From RGDT01 sp964630925 (lineage in GTDB: Bacteria; Planctomycetota; Planctomycetia; Gemmatales; Gemmataceae): a stretch of DNA of 49,979 nt. Shown piece after piece: positions 41,379-48,443 of the stretch; within the stretch, counting starts at the first letter, position 1; the number at the start of each line of letters is the position of its first letter. The DNA lies in the NCBI GenBank assembly GCA_964630925.1, contig CAZVZK010000076.1:1-49979 (forward strand), read 5' to 3'. A program made the position numbers and the translations under genes. Under the pieces are notes generated by a model that made no database searches, was not told the origin of the DNA, and saw only the letters and a list, made by a program, of their open reading frames with translations.

Positions 41379-41486
41379 GGGTTGCGGGCGAAGGCAGAGG
41401 GGGCGCCGATAGCGAGGGCGTCGCTGCAATCGACGAGCTTGCGTGTTGCAATTCCCCTGCGGCCACTCTGCATTTACGGGCGGCCA

Positions 41487-41597
41487 CTTCCTCCACCGGT
41501 TTCCAGCATTACCGTGACAGGGATTACCGGCGGTCGCACAGTGTGCTACCTGCGGAATCCTTGCCACTCCCTGACGCGGGATCGGTGGAGGAAGTGA
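41487..41597. repeat. 111-bp imperfect palindrome
   Basis: The ends CACTTCCTCCACCG and CGGTGGAGGAAGTG are perfect 14-bp inverted repeats. The inside continues to pair imperfectly down to a centre at GCACAGTGTGC (about 41537-41547). The shape resembles a recombination site such as attC, or a small non-autonomous element, or a structured RNA. No gene is associated. Confidence 0.6.
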
Positions 41598-42180
41598 CCT
41601 TCCTGGTTGCATGGTAGTCGTGGCGCAGCTGGTCCGCAACCAACGGGGGGAGAGGGAGCACACCGGGGCGCGCGGGGAGGTGTCCGAGAGGCGCCGCCGC
41701 GTCACGGAGGAGGCGCGGGCTGAGCCACGAGGGCCGAGTCGCCGGCTTTCAGCCGTCGAGCAGGGATGTGGGGAGGGGGTCTGGGCACTGGGGCACCCCG
41801 GAGGGATGGGGGGCCTCCTCGACAAGAGGCCCTTACCCTCAGTGTTGGACGCGCGTTCACTGCTCGTCAAGGGTGCGTTCACTTTTCCCGCACACTGGCA
41901 GGGCTGCCGCGTGCTCCGTTCTGCCGTGTGATACCGAATCGGATTGAATCGTCCCCGCCGGGCGACGCACATGCTGCCGGGCTTGCGGCCCGGCGGCAGG
42001 CTGGCAGCCTGCCCTACGCTATGAATCAACGCGATACGGTATGACTCGCCACCCGTCAGGTGGGCGTGTGTGAGGTGAGCATGTGAGCGGGTGAGCAGAT
42101 GACTCGCGCACTCGCAGACGATGCGTGACACGACGGGCCGGCGGACGCCAGAGTCACATGGCCACTCGCTCGGGAAGTGG
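41598..42180. other. Non-coding relic region
   Basis: No convincing gene is present in these roughly 580 bases. Long open frames exist on both strands, but they lack initiation sites and are low in conserved-looking sequence. Around 41970-42015 lies a stretch of the GCCGGGCTTGCGGCCCGGC and GGCAGGCTGGCAGCCTGCC type, a hairpin-forming repeat that is common in planctomycete genomes. From 42058 to 42110 GTGAG recurs at short intervals. Confidence 0.55.
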
Positions 42181-42359
42181 GCAGGTGACTCGGCGAAGTG
42201 GAACTCGGGGAGTCACCTGCATTTCAGGGGGGCTGGGGGGGCAATGCAATGGTCGCGGCTGACCCCCTGAAATGCAAGTTGCGGCCGGAGAGGTCTGATG
42301 GTGGGCTTTCGGCGTCAGGATTGCATTGCAGGGGGGTGCCTGGGGGGGTGCAATGCAAT
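42181..42359. repeat. Cluster of nested inverted repeats
   Basis: Three perfect inverted repeats stand side by side: GCAGGTGACT/AGTCACCTGC (42181-42190 with 42211-42220), TGCATTTCAGGGGG/CCCCCTGAAATGCA (42218-42231 with 42263-42276) and ATTGCATTGCA/TGCAATGCAAT (42320-42330 with 42349-42359). The short motif GCAATGCAATGGTC also recurs in direct order near 42241 and 42355. No gene overlaps them. They lie just after the 3' end of the peptidase gene. Confidence 0.75.
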
Positions 42360-42457
42360 GCAATGGTCCGGCCACTGTCCGGCCCTCTGCCCACATTATC
42401 CCCTCCGCTGTGCGTCCCGCTCGGCGGCTCAGCGACAGGCATACCAGCGGGCCGTGG

Positions 42458-44554
42458 CTACTTCGTGATGCCGAGCTGGCTCAGGACGAAGGCGCGGTCG
42501 CGCATGCGCTCCTTGAGGCTGTCGTAGCGTCCCGACGAGCCGCCGTGGCCTCCGTCCATGTTGCAGCGGAACAGGAGCGGGGCGTCGCCCTTCTTCAGCG
42601 TCCGCAGCTTGGCGACGTATTTGGCCGGCTCCCAGTACATGACCTGGCTGTCGTTGAGGGACGTGGTGACGAGCATCGCGGGGTAGGCGGCCTCCTTGAG
42701 GTTCGTGTAGGGGCAGTAGGCCTTCATGTACTCGTACTCGGCCTTCCTGGCGGGGTTGCCCCATTCGAGGTACTCCTGCACGGTCAGCGGCAGGCTGGCG
42801 TCGAGCATGGTGTTGATCACGTCCACGAACGGGACATTGAGGACGGCCACCTTGCACAGGTCGGGGCGGAGGTTGAGGACGGCGCCGATGAGCAGGCCGC
42901 CGGCGCTGCCGCCCTGGATGGCGAGGCGGGCGTGCGAGGTGTACTTCTTCTCGACGAGGTGGTCGGCGCAGGCGATGAAGTCGGTGAAGGTGTTCATCTT
43001 CTTCAACATCTTGCCGTCGTCGTGCCACGCCTTGCCCATGTCGCCGCCGCCGCGGATGTGCGCCGTGGCGACGATCACGCCGCGGTCCAGCAGCGACAGG
43101 TTGGCCGACGAGAAGCCCGGCGGGCTGCTGGCGCCGTAGGAGCCGTAGCCCGACAGCCACAGGGGCGCGGAGCCGTCGCGTTTCGTGTCCTTGTGGTAGA
43201 CGAGCGAGATGGGCACCTTCACGCCGTCCTTGGCCGTCGCCCAGATCCGCTCACTCTTGTACGCGGACGGGTCGTAGCCGCCGAGGACCTTCTCCTGTTT
43301 GAGGAGGACGCGCTTGCGGGTCTTCATGTCGTACTCGTAGACCGAGCGCGGCGTGACCAGTGAGGTGTAGCTCAGGCGCAACTTCGGCGTATCGAACTCG
43401 GGTGTGGGCGTGGCGGACGCGGAGAAGACCGGCTCGGGCCAGTCGACGCGGTGGGTCTTCGCCGTCTCGGTGTCGTAGACATCGATTTGGCGGAGGCCGG
43501 CCTCGCGTACCGTCAGCACGATGAACCGGGCGAAGGGGATCACGTCGTCGATGGTGACGCCGTCCTTGTGCGGGAACGCCTCCGTCCACTCGCCGAGTTT
43601 CGTGTCGGTCATCAGGGCGGTGACGACGCGGAAGCCCTTCGCCCCCTTGTTGGTGCGGATCCACATGACCTCGTGGCGCGTCTCGACGGTGTAGTCGTGG
43701 CCCTCCTCGCGTGGCCGGACGACGCGCCAGGCGTCCCAGTCGAGGTCGGCCCGGAAGTAGCGGACCTCGCTCGTCGTCGCGCTGCGCGAGGTGGCGAACA
43801 GGTACTTGCGGTCGCGCGAGTTGCGGACGCTCAGGCGGAACAGCTCGTCCTTCTCCTCGTAGACCAGCGTGTCCTTGTCGGTGCCGACGGCGTGGCGCCA
43901 GAGCTTGTGCGCCCTCTTGGCGGCGTCCTCGGTGACATAGAACAGCGTCCTGTTGTCGGCGGCCCAGGCGAAGCCGGCGGCCTTGCGCTTGCGGTCCTCG
44001 AGCAGCTTGCCCGTCGTGAGGTCCTTGACGCTGAGGTGGTACTCGCGGAAGCCGGTGAAGTCGGCGGCGTAGGCGAGCAGTTTGCCGTCGTCGCTGACGC
44101 GCGAGGCGCCGAGGCTGAAGAACTTCTTGCCGGCCGCCAGCTCGTTGCCGTCCAGCAGCACCTCCTCGGTGGCGCCGTCACCCGCCTTCTTGCGGCAGAG
44201 GATGGGGTACTGCTTGCCCTTCTCGGTGCGGCTGTAGTAGACGTGGCCGCGGTCCGGGACGGGGACGCTCAGGTCGTCCTGCTGGATGCGTCCGAGGGCC
44301 TCCTTGTAGAGCGTCTCCTGGAAGACCTTCAGGTGGGCGGTGCTGGCCTCGGTGTAGGCGTTCTCCGCCTTGAGGTAGGCGATGACCTCGGGCTTCTTCT
44401 TCTCGCGGAGCCAGAAGTAGTCGTCCGTCAGCACGTCGCCGTGGATCTTCAGGACACGCGGCACGCGGGCGGCGGCGGGGGGCGTGGGCGGCTTCTCACC
44501 CTCGGCGGCGAGGAGGGCGAGAGCTGCCAAGGCCCGTGCGCTCAGGTCAAACAT
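42458..44554 (-). CDS. S9A prolyl oligopeptidase family protein (oligopeptidase B-like)
   Basis: A 698-residue serine peptidase with an N-terminal propeller (about 85-440) and an alpha/beta hydrolase domain after it. The catalytic triad is visible: Ser550 in QGGSAGGLL, Asp635 in TSLNDSQVMYWEP and His670 in MDGGHGGSSGRY. The tail motif and RGGGDMGKAWHDDGK fit oligopeptidase B/protease II, which cleaves short peptides after basic residues. A hydrophobic start (MFDLSARALAALALLAAEG) may be a signal peptide, so the enzyme could be exported. GAGGGG lies seven bases before the ATG. It is a single gene, with repeat clusters downstream. Confidence 0.94.
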   Translation of the reverse strand: MFDLSARALAALALLAAEGEKPPTPPAAARVPRVLKIHGDVLTDDYFWLREKKKPEVIAYLKAENAYTEASTAHLKVFQETLYKEALGRIQQDDLSVPVPDRGHVYYSRTEKGKQYPILCRKKAGDGATEEVLLDGNELAAGKKFFSLGASRVSDDGKLLAYAADFTGFREYHLSVKDLTTGKLLEDRKRKAAGFAWAADNRTLFYVTEDAAKRAHKLWRHAVGTDKDTLVYEEKDELFRLSVRNSRDRKYLFATSRSATTSEVRYFRADLDWDAWRVVRPREEGHDYTVETRHEVMWIRTNKGAKGFRVVTALMTDTKLGEWTEAFPHKDGVTIDDVIPFARFIVLTVREAGLRQIDVYDTETAKTHRVDWPEPVFSASATPTPEFDTPKLRLSYTSLVTPRSVYEYDMKTRKRVLLKQEKVLGGYDPSAYKSERIWATAKDGVKVPISLVYHKDTKRDGSAPLWLSGYGSYGASSPPGFSSANLSLLDRGVIVATAHIRGGGDMGKAWHDDGKMLKKMNTFTDFIACADHLVEKKYTSHARLAIQGGSAGGLLIGAVLNLRPDLCKVAVLNVPFVDVINTMLDASLPLTVQEYLEWGNPARKAEYEYMKAYCPYTNLKEAAYPAMLVTTSLNDSQVMYWEPAKYVAKLRTLKKGDAPLLFRCNMDGGHGGSSGRYDSLKERMRDRAFVLSQLGITK

Positions 44555-44862
44555 TGTCCGTCCCCTCTCGGGTGGCCGATCATTGCGTCTGTCTCGTCCG
44601 GGGTATTCTCGCGGCGGAGGGGCTGCTTTCAAGCACGGGCCGGTGCCTGGAGCTGGAGGAGACGCCTCCCGCCGTGGAGATCGAAGACACCCTCGACCCA
44701 CCGGTCCTCGACGGTGCTGACATCCCGTTCTGATGGGGCGCATGGGGTGGAGTGCTCCGCGTCGCGGCGCGGCAACCTCGGGGATGTCCCTCACGCGCTC
44801 CGCTTCGCGTCGCGGCTAACCAATACGCCGCACCGCCCCCGGCCACCCCGGACACCGCCCGA
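44555..44862. other. Spacer between the SGNH hydrolase and peptidase genes
   Basis: These 308 bases lie upstream of the peptidase gene. I see no RNA gene or clear promoter. On the + strand a frame ends at 44733 with a peptide-like LELEETPPAVEIEDTLDPPV, which is acidic and not obviously random; it lacks a good start and ribosome site, so it is not called. Confidence 0.4.
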
Positions 44863-45687
44863 TCACTTCTTCGCCCGGAACACCTCGCGGATGACGGCGG
44901 CATAGCTCCGCATCGTAACATAGTTGCGCAGCCCGAAGCCGTTCGACCTCAGCCCCTCGGCGGAGTAGTCGCCCGCGTACTTCTTCGGGTTGGACGGGTG
45001 GACGCCGTCCGTCGAGAGGAGCGTCGGCACCTCGTAGGTCTCATACTTCTTGAACTTCTCCGCCGCCCCGTCCCAGTCGTCGGGGCGGCGTTCGAGGATG
45101 GCGGCCTGGTAGTCGCACAGCGGCACCCGCAGGTCCTTCGCCACCTTGCGGGCCGCCTCCGCGTACTTCCTGCTCTTCTCCAGCATCCCGCTCCGCGGCG
45201 GGATCGTCGTCAGGATCACCACGGTGCCGTTGTCGAGGCACCGCTTCACCACGGCACGCAGCTTCTTCTCGTACTCCTCCAGGGGCACGGCGGTCAGGTC
45301 GTTCGTGCCGAACATGATCACCGCCGTCTCGGGGTTGAGCTTCTTCAGCCACTTCCCGACGTTGTCGTCGGCCCAGCGGATGGTCATGCGGCCCTCGTTG
45401 CCGTAGGCCGGGCCACGCCAGCCGCGCCAGCACTCCTTCTTCATGTGGCCGTTCACCACCTCGAAGTCGGCTGTCGCCGCGTCGTCCATCCCCTTGCGCG
45501 TCCCCGGCAGGCCGGCCCAGAAGGCGAGGCTCACCGTGATCGAGTCGCCGAAGAGGGCGCACGTGCCCTTCGTGCCGGTGAACTTCGCGTGGGCCTCGCG
45601 CATGGGCGCGGCCCACGCCGGGGCCTTGTCCTCGGGCCGCGCCAGGGCGGGGAGTGCGATCAGGGCGGCGAGTGCGATCCGGTGCAT
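44863..45687 (-). CDS. Exported SGNH/GDSL-family hydrolase
   Basis: A 274-residue protein with a signal peptide (MHRIALAALIALPALA). The SGNH blocks are present: block I ALFGDSITVS with the nucleophile Ser, block III FGTNDLTAVP with Asn, and block V STDGVHPSN with Asp and His. Family members are esterases or acetylhydrolases of lipids or polysaccharides; the substrate is open. It starts 14 bases after the ABC permease gene with GGAG eight bases upstream, so it is probably the last gene of the MacAB-type operon. Confidence 0.9.
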   Translation of the reverse strand: MHRIALAALIALPALARPEDKAPAWAAPMREAHAKFTGTKGTCALFGDSITVSLAFWAGLPGTRKGMDDAATADFEVVNGHMKKECWRGWRGPAYGNEGRMTIRWADDNVGKWLKKLNPETAVIMFGTNDLTAVPLEEYEKKLRAVVKRCLDNGTVVILTTIPPRSGMLEKSRKYAEAARKVAKDLRVPLCDYQAAILERRPDDWDGAAEKFKKYETYEVPTLLSTDGVHPSNPKKYAGDYSAEGLRSNGFGLRNYVTMRSYAAVIREVFRAKK

Positions 45688-45701
45688 GCTGCGAGCTCCG
45701 A

Positions 45702-47087
45702 TCACTCGTAGCGCAGGGCCTCGATGGGGTCGAGGCGCGACGCCTTCCACGCGGGGTAGTAGCCGAACACGAGGCCCACGGCCACCGACACGCCGACGGC
45801 GCCGAGGATGGCCGCCGGCGACACGGCGGTCGGCCAGCCGGCCAGCACGGCCACCAGCATCGAGCCGACGCGGCCCAGGGCGATGCCGCCGATGCCGCCC
45901 AGCAGGCACAGCACGGCGGCCTCGATGAGGAACTGCCACAGGATGTCGCGGGGGCGGGCGCCCACGGCCATGCGCAGGCCGATCTCGCGGGTCCGCTCGG
46001 TGACGGAGACCATCATGATGTTCATGATGCCGACGCCGCCCACCACCAGCGAGATGCACGCGACGACGAAGAGGAGCCCGGCCATCAGCTCCGAGGTGGA
46101 GCCGAGGGCCTTGCTCATCTCGGCCATGTCGCGGATGGAGAAGTCGTCGGGCTGGTCGGGGCGGAGGCGGTGGCGCTCGCGCAGGACCTCGCGGATCTGG
46201 CGGATGGCGGCGAGCATGCGGTCCGATGACCGGGCGTTGAGGAGGATCTGATCGACGTTGGTGAAGCGGGCGAGCTGGGGGGTGTCGGCCTGCTGCGTCG
46301 GCGAGGGGATCGGGAAGACGCTCGGCGCGCCGGGGTACATCTGGCTCAGCGTGTTCACCTTGTCGTACTGCGACGCGGCGCTGGCGGCGGACGACTGGTT
46401 GGTGCTGGCCGCCGACTGCCCGACCACCTTGAACTTGATGGTGGTCCAGGGGGCGAGGACGATGTCGTCCTGGTCGATGCCGGTCATGTTGGCGCCCTTG
46501 CCGGAGAGGACCCCGATGACCGTGAACGGGCGGTTGTTGATGCGCACCTGCTGTCCGACGGGCGACTCGTTGTCGAACAGCTCGCGGACCAGGGTCTGGC
46601 CGACGAGGCACACCTCGCGCATGCCGGCCACGTCGTAGGTCGTGAAGGGGTTGCCCTCGGCGAGCTGGTCCCAGTCGCGGATGTCGAGGTACGACGGCGT
46701 GGTGCCGTAGATGTAGATCGGCACCCAGTTCTTGTTGCCGAACACGACCTGCGTGCGCGCCCGGACGATGGGGGCGACGGCCTCCACGGCGGGGCAGCGG
46801 TCCGGGTCGGAGATGGCCGTCACGTCGTCGGGCGTGAGGGTGACGGCGCTGCCGCCGCCGAAGCTCACGCCGCCGGAAGTGGCGGTGCCGGGCATGACGA
46901 GGATGTTGTTCGCCCCCATGCTCAGGATGGTCTGCTGCACGGCGGCCGAGGCCCCCTGGCCGATCTCGACCATGGCGATGACGGCGGCCACGCCGATGAC
47001 GATGCCGAGCGTCGTCAGGGCCGAGCGGAACACGTTGCGCCCCAGGGAGTGGAACGCCAGCATCAGCACACGCCAGAAGTACGTCAT
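45702..47087 (-). CDS. MacB-type ABC transporter permease
   Basis: A 461-residue permease with an N-terminal helix region (LTTLGIVIGVAAVIAMVEIG), the periplasmic MacB core domain (about 55-320) and three C-terminal helices (about 335-360, 385-420, 425-450). TREIGLRMAVGARPRDILWQ is the coupling segment and DPIEALRYE the typical C-terminus. The protein is a permease only; the ATPase is a separate gene. The A of its ATG is the last base of the heptamer array in the inverted repeat upstream, so no Shine-Dalgarno sequence is visible. Confidence 0.94.
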   Translation of the reverse strand: MTYFWRVLMLAFHSLGRNVFRSALTTLGIVIGVAAVIAMVEIGQGASAAVQQTILSMGANNILVMPGTATSGGVSFGGGSAVTLTPDDVTAISDPDRCPAVEAVAPIVRARTQVVFGNKNWVPIYIYGTTPSYLDIRDWDQLAEGNPFTTYDVAGMREVCLVGQTLVRELFDNESPVGQQVRINNRPFTVIGVLSGKGANMTGIDQDDIVLAPWTTIKFKVVGQSAASTNQSSAASAASQYDKVNTLSQMYPGAPSVFPIPSPTQQADTPQLARFTNVDQILLNARSSDRMLAAIRQIREVLRERHRLRPDQPDDFSIRDMAEMSKALGSTSELMAGLLFVVACISLVVGGVGIMNIMMVSVTERTREIGLRMAVGARPRDILWQFLIEAAVLCLLGGIGGIALGRVGSMLVAVLAGWPTAVSPAAILGAVGVSVAVGLVFGYYPAWKASRLDPIEALRYE

Positions 47088-47190
47088 AGTTGGTAGTTGG
47101 TAGTTGGTAGTTGGTAGTGAAGAAAGCAGCCGGCGTTGGCTGTTGGCTGCTGGTCTTCACTACCAACTACCAACTACCAACTACCAACTA
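47087..47190. repeat. Heptamer-armed inverted repeat (TAGTTGG type)
   Basis: Perfect 36-bp arms at 47087-47122 and 47155-47190 enclose 32 bases. Each arm is four TAGTTGG units plus TAGTGAAG. The inner part holds GCAGCC and GGCTGC in inverted order, with CAGCCGGCG at 47127-47135 as in the element at 22.4 kb. On the minus strand the first TAG of the array is the stop codon of the ATPase gene, and the last base of the array begins the ATG of the permease gene. The element therefore fills the gap completely. Confidence 0.93.
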
Positions 47191-47883
47191 CCCGACGAAC
47201 GCCCCGGATTCGATCAGCCCGTCCGCGATGCGGATGGTGCGCTCGGCGTAGCCGCCGACGTTGGCGTCGTGCGTCACGAGCACGACGGTGATGTTCTCCT
47301 CGGAGGCGAGGCGCTGGAACATCGTCAGCACCTCGCGGCTGGTCTTCGAGTCGAGGTTGCCCGTCGGCTCGTCGGCGAAGACCACGGGCGGCTCGTTGAT
47401 GAGCGCCCGTGCGATGGCGACGCGCTGCTGCTGGCCGCCCGAGAGCTGCGAGGGGTGGTGGTCGTGCCGCTCCGCCAGGCCGACACGCTCCAGCAGTTTC
47501 AGCGCCCGATCGCGGCCCTTGACGGTCGTCTGGCCGGCGGGGGAGTAGGTCAGCGGCATCAGCACCTGGTCGAGGGCGCTGGTGCGCGGCAGGAGGTTGA
47601 AGCTCTGGAAGACGAAGCCGAGCTTGCGGCTGCGCACGGCGGCGCGCTGGTCGGCGTCCAGGCCGGACACGTCCTCGCCGTCGAGCCAGTACCTGCCGCT
47701 CGTGGGCCGGTCGAGGCAGCCGAGGATGTTCATGAGGGTCGACTTGCCCGACCCGGACGCCCCCATGAGGGCGACCATCTCGCCGCGGCGGATCGTCAGC
47801 GACACGCCCTTCAACACCGGCAGCTCCACCTCGCCGAGGTAGTACGTCTTGGTGATGTCCTCCAGGCGGATGATGGCGTCCAT
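47188..47883 (-). CDS. MacB-type ABC transporter ATP-binding protein
   Basis: A 231-residue ATPase with Walker A GASGSGKST (41-49), FQSFNLLPR as Q-loop, LSGGQ (147-151), Walker B with DEP at 171-173 and VTHD as H-loop. Insertion near 113-122 (YSPAGQTTVKG) is typical of the MacB group. The ATG follows directly on heptamer units (GACCCCT), which are pyrimidine-rich, so there is no recognisable ribosome site. The stop codon is built from the next repeat element. Confidence 0.95.
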   Translation of the reverse strand: MDAIIRLEDITKTYYLGEVELPVLKGVSLTIRRGEMVALMGASGSGKSTLMNILGCLDRPTSGRYWLDGEDVSGLDADQRAAVRSRKLGFVFQSFNLLPRTSALDQVLMPLTYSPAGQTTVKGRDRALKLLERVGLAERHDHHPSQLSGGQQQRVAIARALINEPPVVFADEPTGNLDSKTSREVLTMFQRLASEENITVVLVTHDANVGGYAERTIRIADGLIESGAFVG

Positions 47884-47964
47884 AGGGGTCAGGGGTCTGG
47901 GGTCTGGGGTCAGGGGTCAGTAAGAAAACAGCCAGTGAACAGCCAAGAACAACAGCCAGTGAAG
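47884..47964. repeat. Left arm of the four-helix-bundle cassette
   Basis: Five heptamers (AGGGGTC, AGGGGTC, TGGGGTC, TGGGGTC, AGGGGTC) at 47884-47918 are followed by AGTAAGAAAACAGCCAGTG and further AACAGCC copies. The sequence is the inverted counterpart of 48383-48443 on the other side of the small gene, nearly identical over about 60 bases. It ends immediately beside the ATPase start codon. Confidence 0.9.
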
Positions 47965-47981
47965 ACAAGTGAACAGCCGGG

Positions 47982-48368
47982 TCAGGCGTCGCCGGGGTCG
48001 GCCCGGTGGACGGCGAGTTTGTTCGCGAGGGAGGAGGCCATCTTCCTGATCTCCATGATGAGGCCCTCGGCGTTCGCGATGGATTCCTCGGTCAGATACC
48101 CGAAGCGGACGGCCAGCAGGAGCTGCGTCTCGGCCTCGGCGAGCGAACCCCGCGCGACCGACAGGAAGAAGAGGAACTCCTTCCCCTGCCGGGCGTGCCC
48201 CTCGGAGATGTTGGAGGGGAAGGAGACGGCGGCCCTGCGGAGCTGGTTGGTCAGCGAGTACTTCTCCTCGCTCGGGAAGCGTGCCGTCAGGCGGTGTACC
48301 TCCTCGGCGAAGGCCATCGCCTTCTGCCAGATGATCAGATCCTTGAAGTACCGGATCGGATCGCTCAT
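47982..48368 (-). CDS. Four-helix-bundle protein, S23/IVP family
   Basis: A 128-residue protein of the four-helix-bundle family first known from intervening sequences of 23S rRNA genes and related to Avd of diversity-generating retroelements. Diagnostic blocks are LIIWQKAMAFAEEVHRL, FPSEEKYSLTNQLRRAAVS, SNISEGHAR and FLSVARGSLAEAETQLLL. The biochemical role is unknown; basic surfaces suggest nucleic-acid binding. AGGGGGAAGG precedes the ATG. The gene sits between adaptor and ATPase genes of an export operon, which is unusual, and is framed on both sides by inverted heptamer arrays, so it probably arrived as a cassette. Confidence 0.93.
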   Translation of the reverse strand: MSDPIRYFKDLIIWQKAMAFAEEVHRLTARFPSEEKYSLTNQLRRAAVSFPSNISEGHARQGKEFLFFLSVARGSLAEAETQLLLAVRFGYLTEESIANAEGLIMEIRKMASSLANKLAVHRADPGDA

Positions 48369-48382
48369 GCCTTCCCCCTCTG

Positions 48383-48443
48383 CTTCACTGGCTGTTCACT
48401 GGCTGTTCTCTTACTGACCCCTGGCCCCTGACCCCTGACCCCT
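48383..48443. repeat. Right arm of the four-helix-bundle cassette
   Basis: On the minus strand this reads AGGGGTC, AGGGGTC, AGGGGCC, AGGGGTC, then AGTAAGAGAACAGCCAGTG and a second AACAGCC, matching the left arm in inverted orientation. The first AG of the array is also the end of the TAG stop codon of the adaptor gene. Confidence 0.9.

Noticed and set aside
41214..42131. 305-codon frame in the repeat-rich region
   Set aside because: Part of it is the translated dispersed repeat and part a hairpin repeat; no start signal and no conserved-looking block, so not a gene.
42181..42420. Replication origin or iteron cluster
   Set aside because: The repeats are hairpin-type and of differing sequence; there is no replication gene nearby and no AT-rich stretch.
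44603..44632. Promoter TTGAAA/GAATAC upstream of the peptidase gene
   Set aside because: The -35 is good but the -10 matches only two of six consensus bases.
44536..44733. Acidic peptide-like frame LELEETPPAVEIEDTLDPPV on the + strand
   Set aside because: Composition is plausible for coding, but no start codon with a ribosome site lies near and the frame overlaps the peptidase gene start.
47087..47190. Plain intrinsic terminator as the full explanation
   Set aside because: The hairpin sits inside an operon between ATPase and permease genes, its arms are tandem heptamers, and its ends make the stop and start codons.
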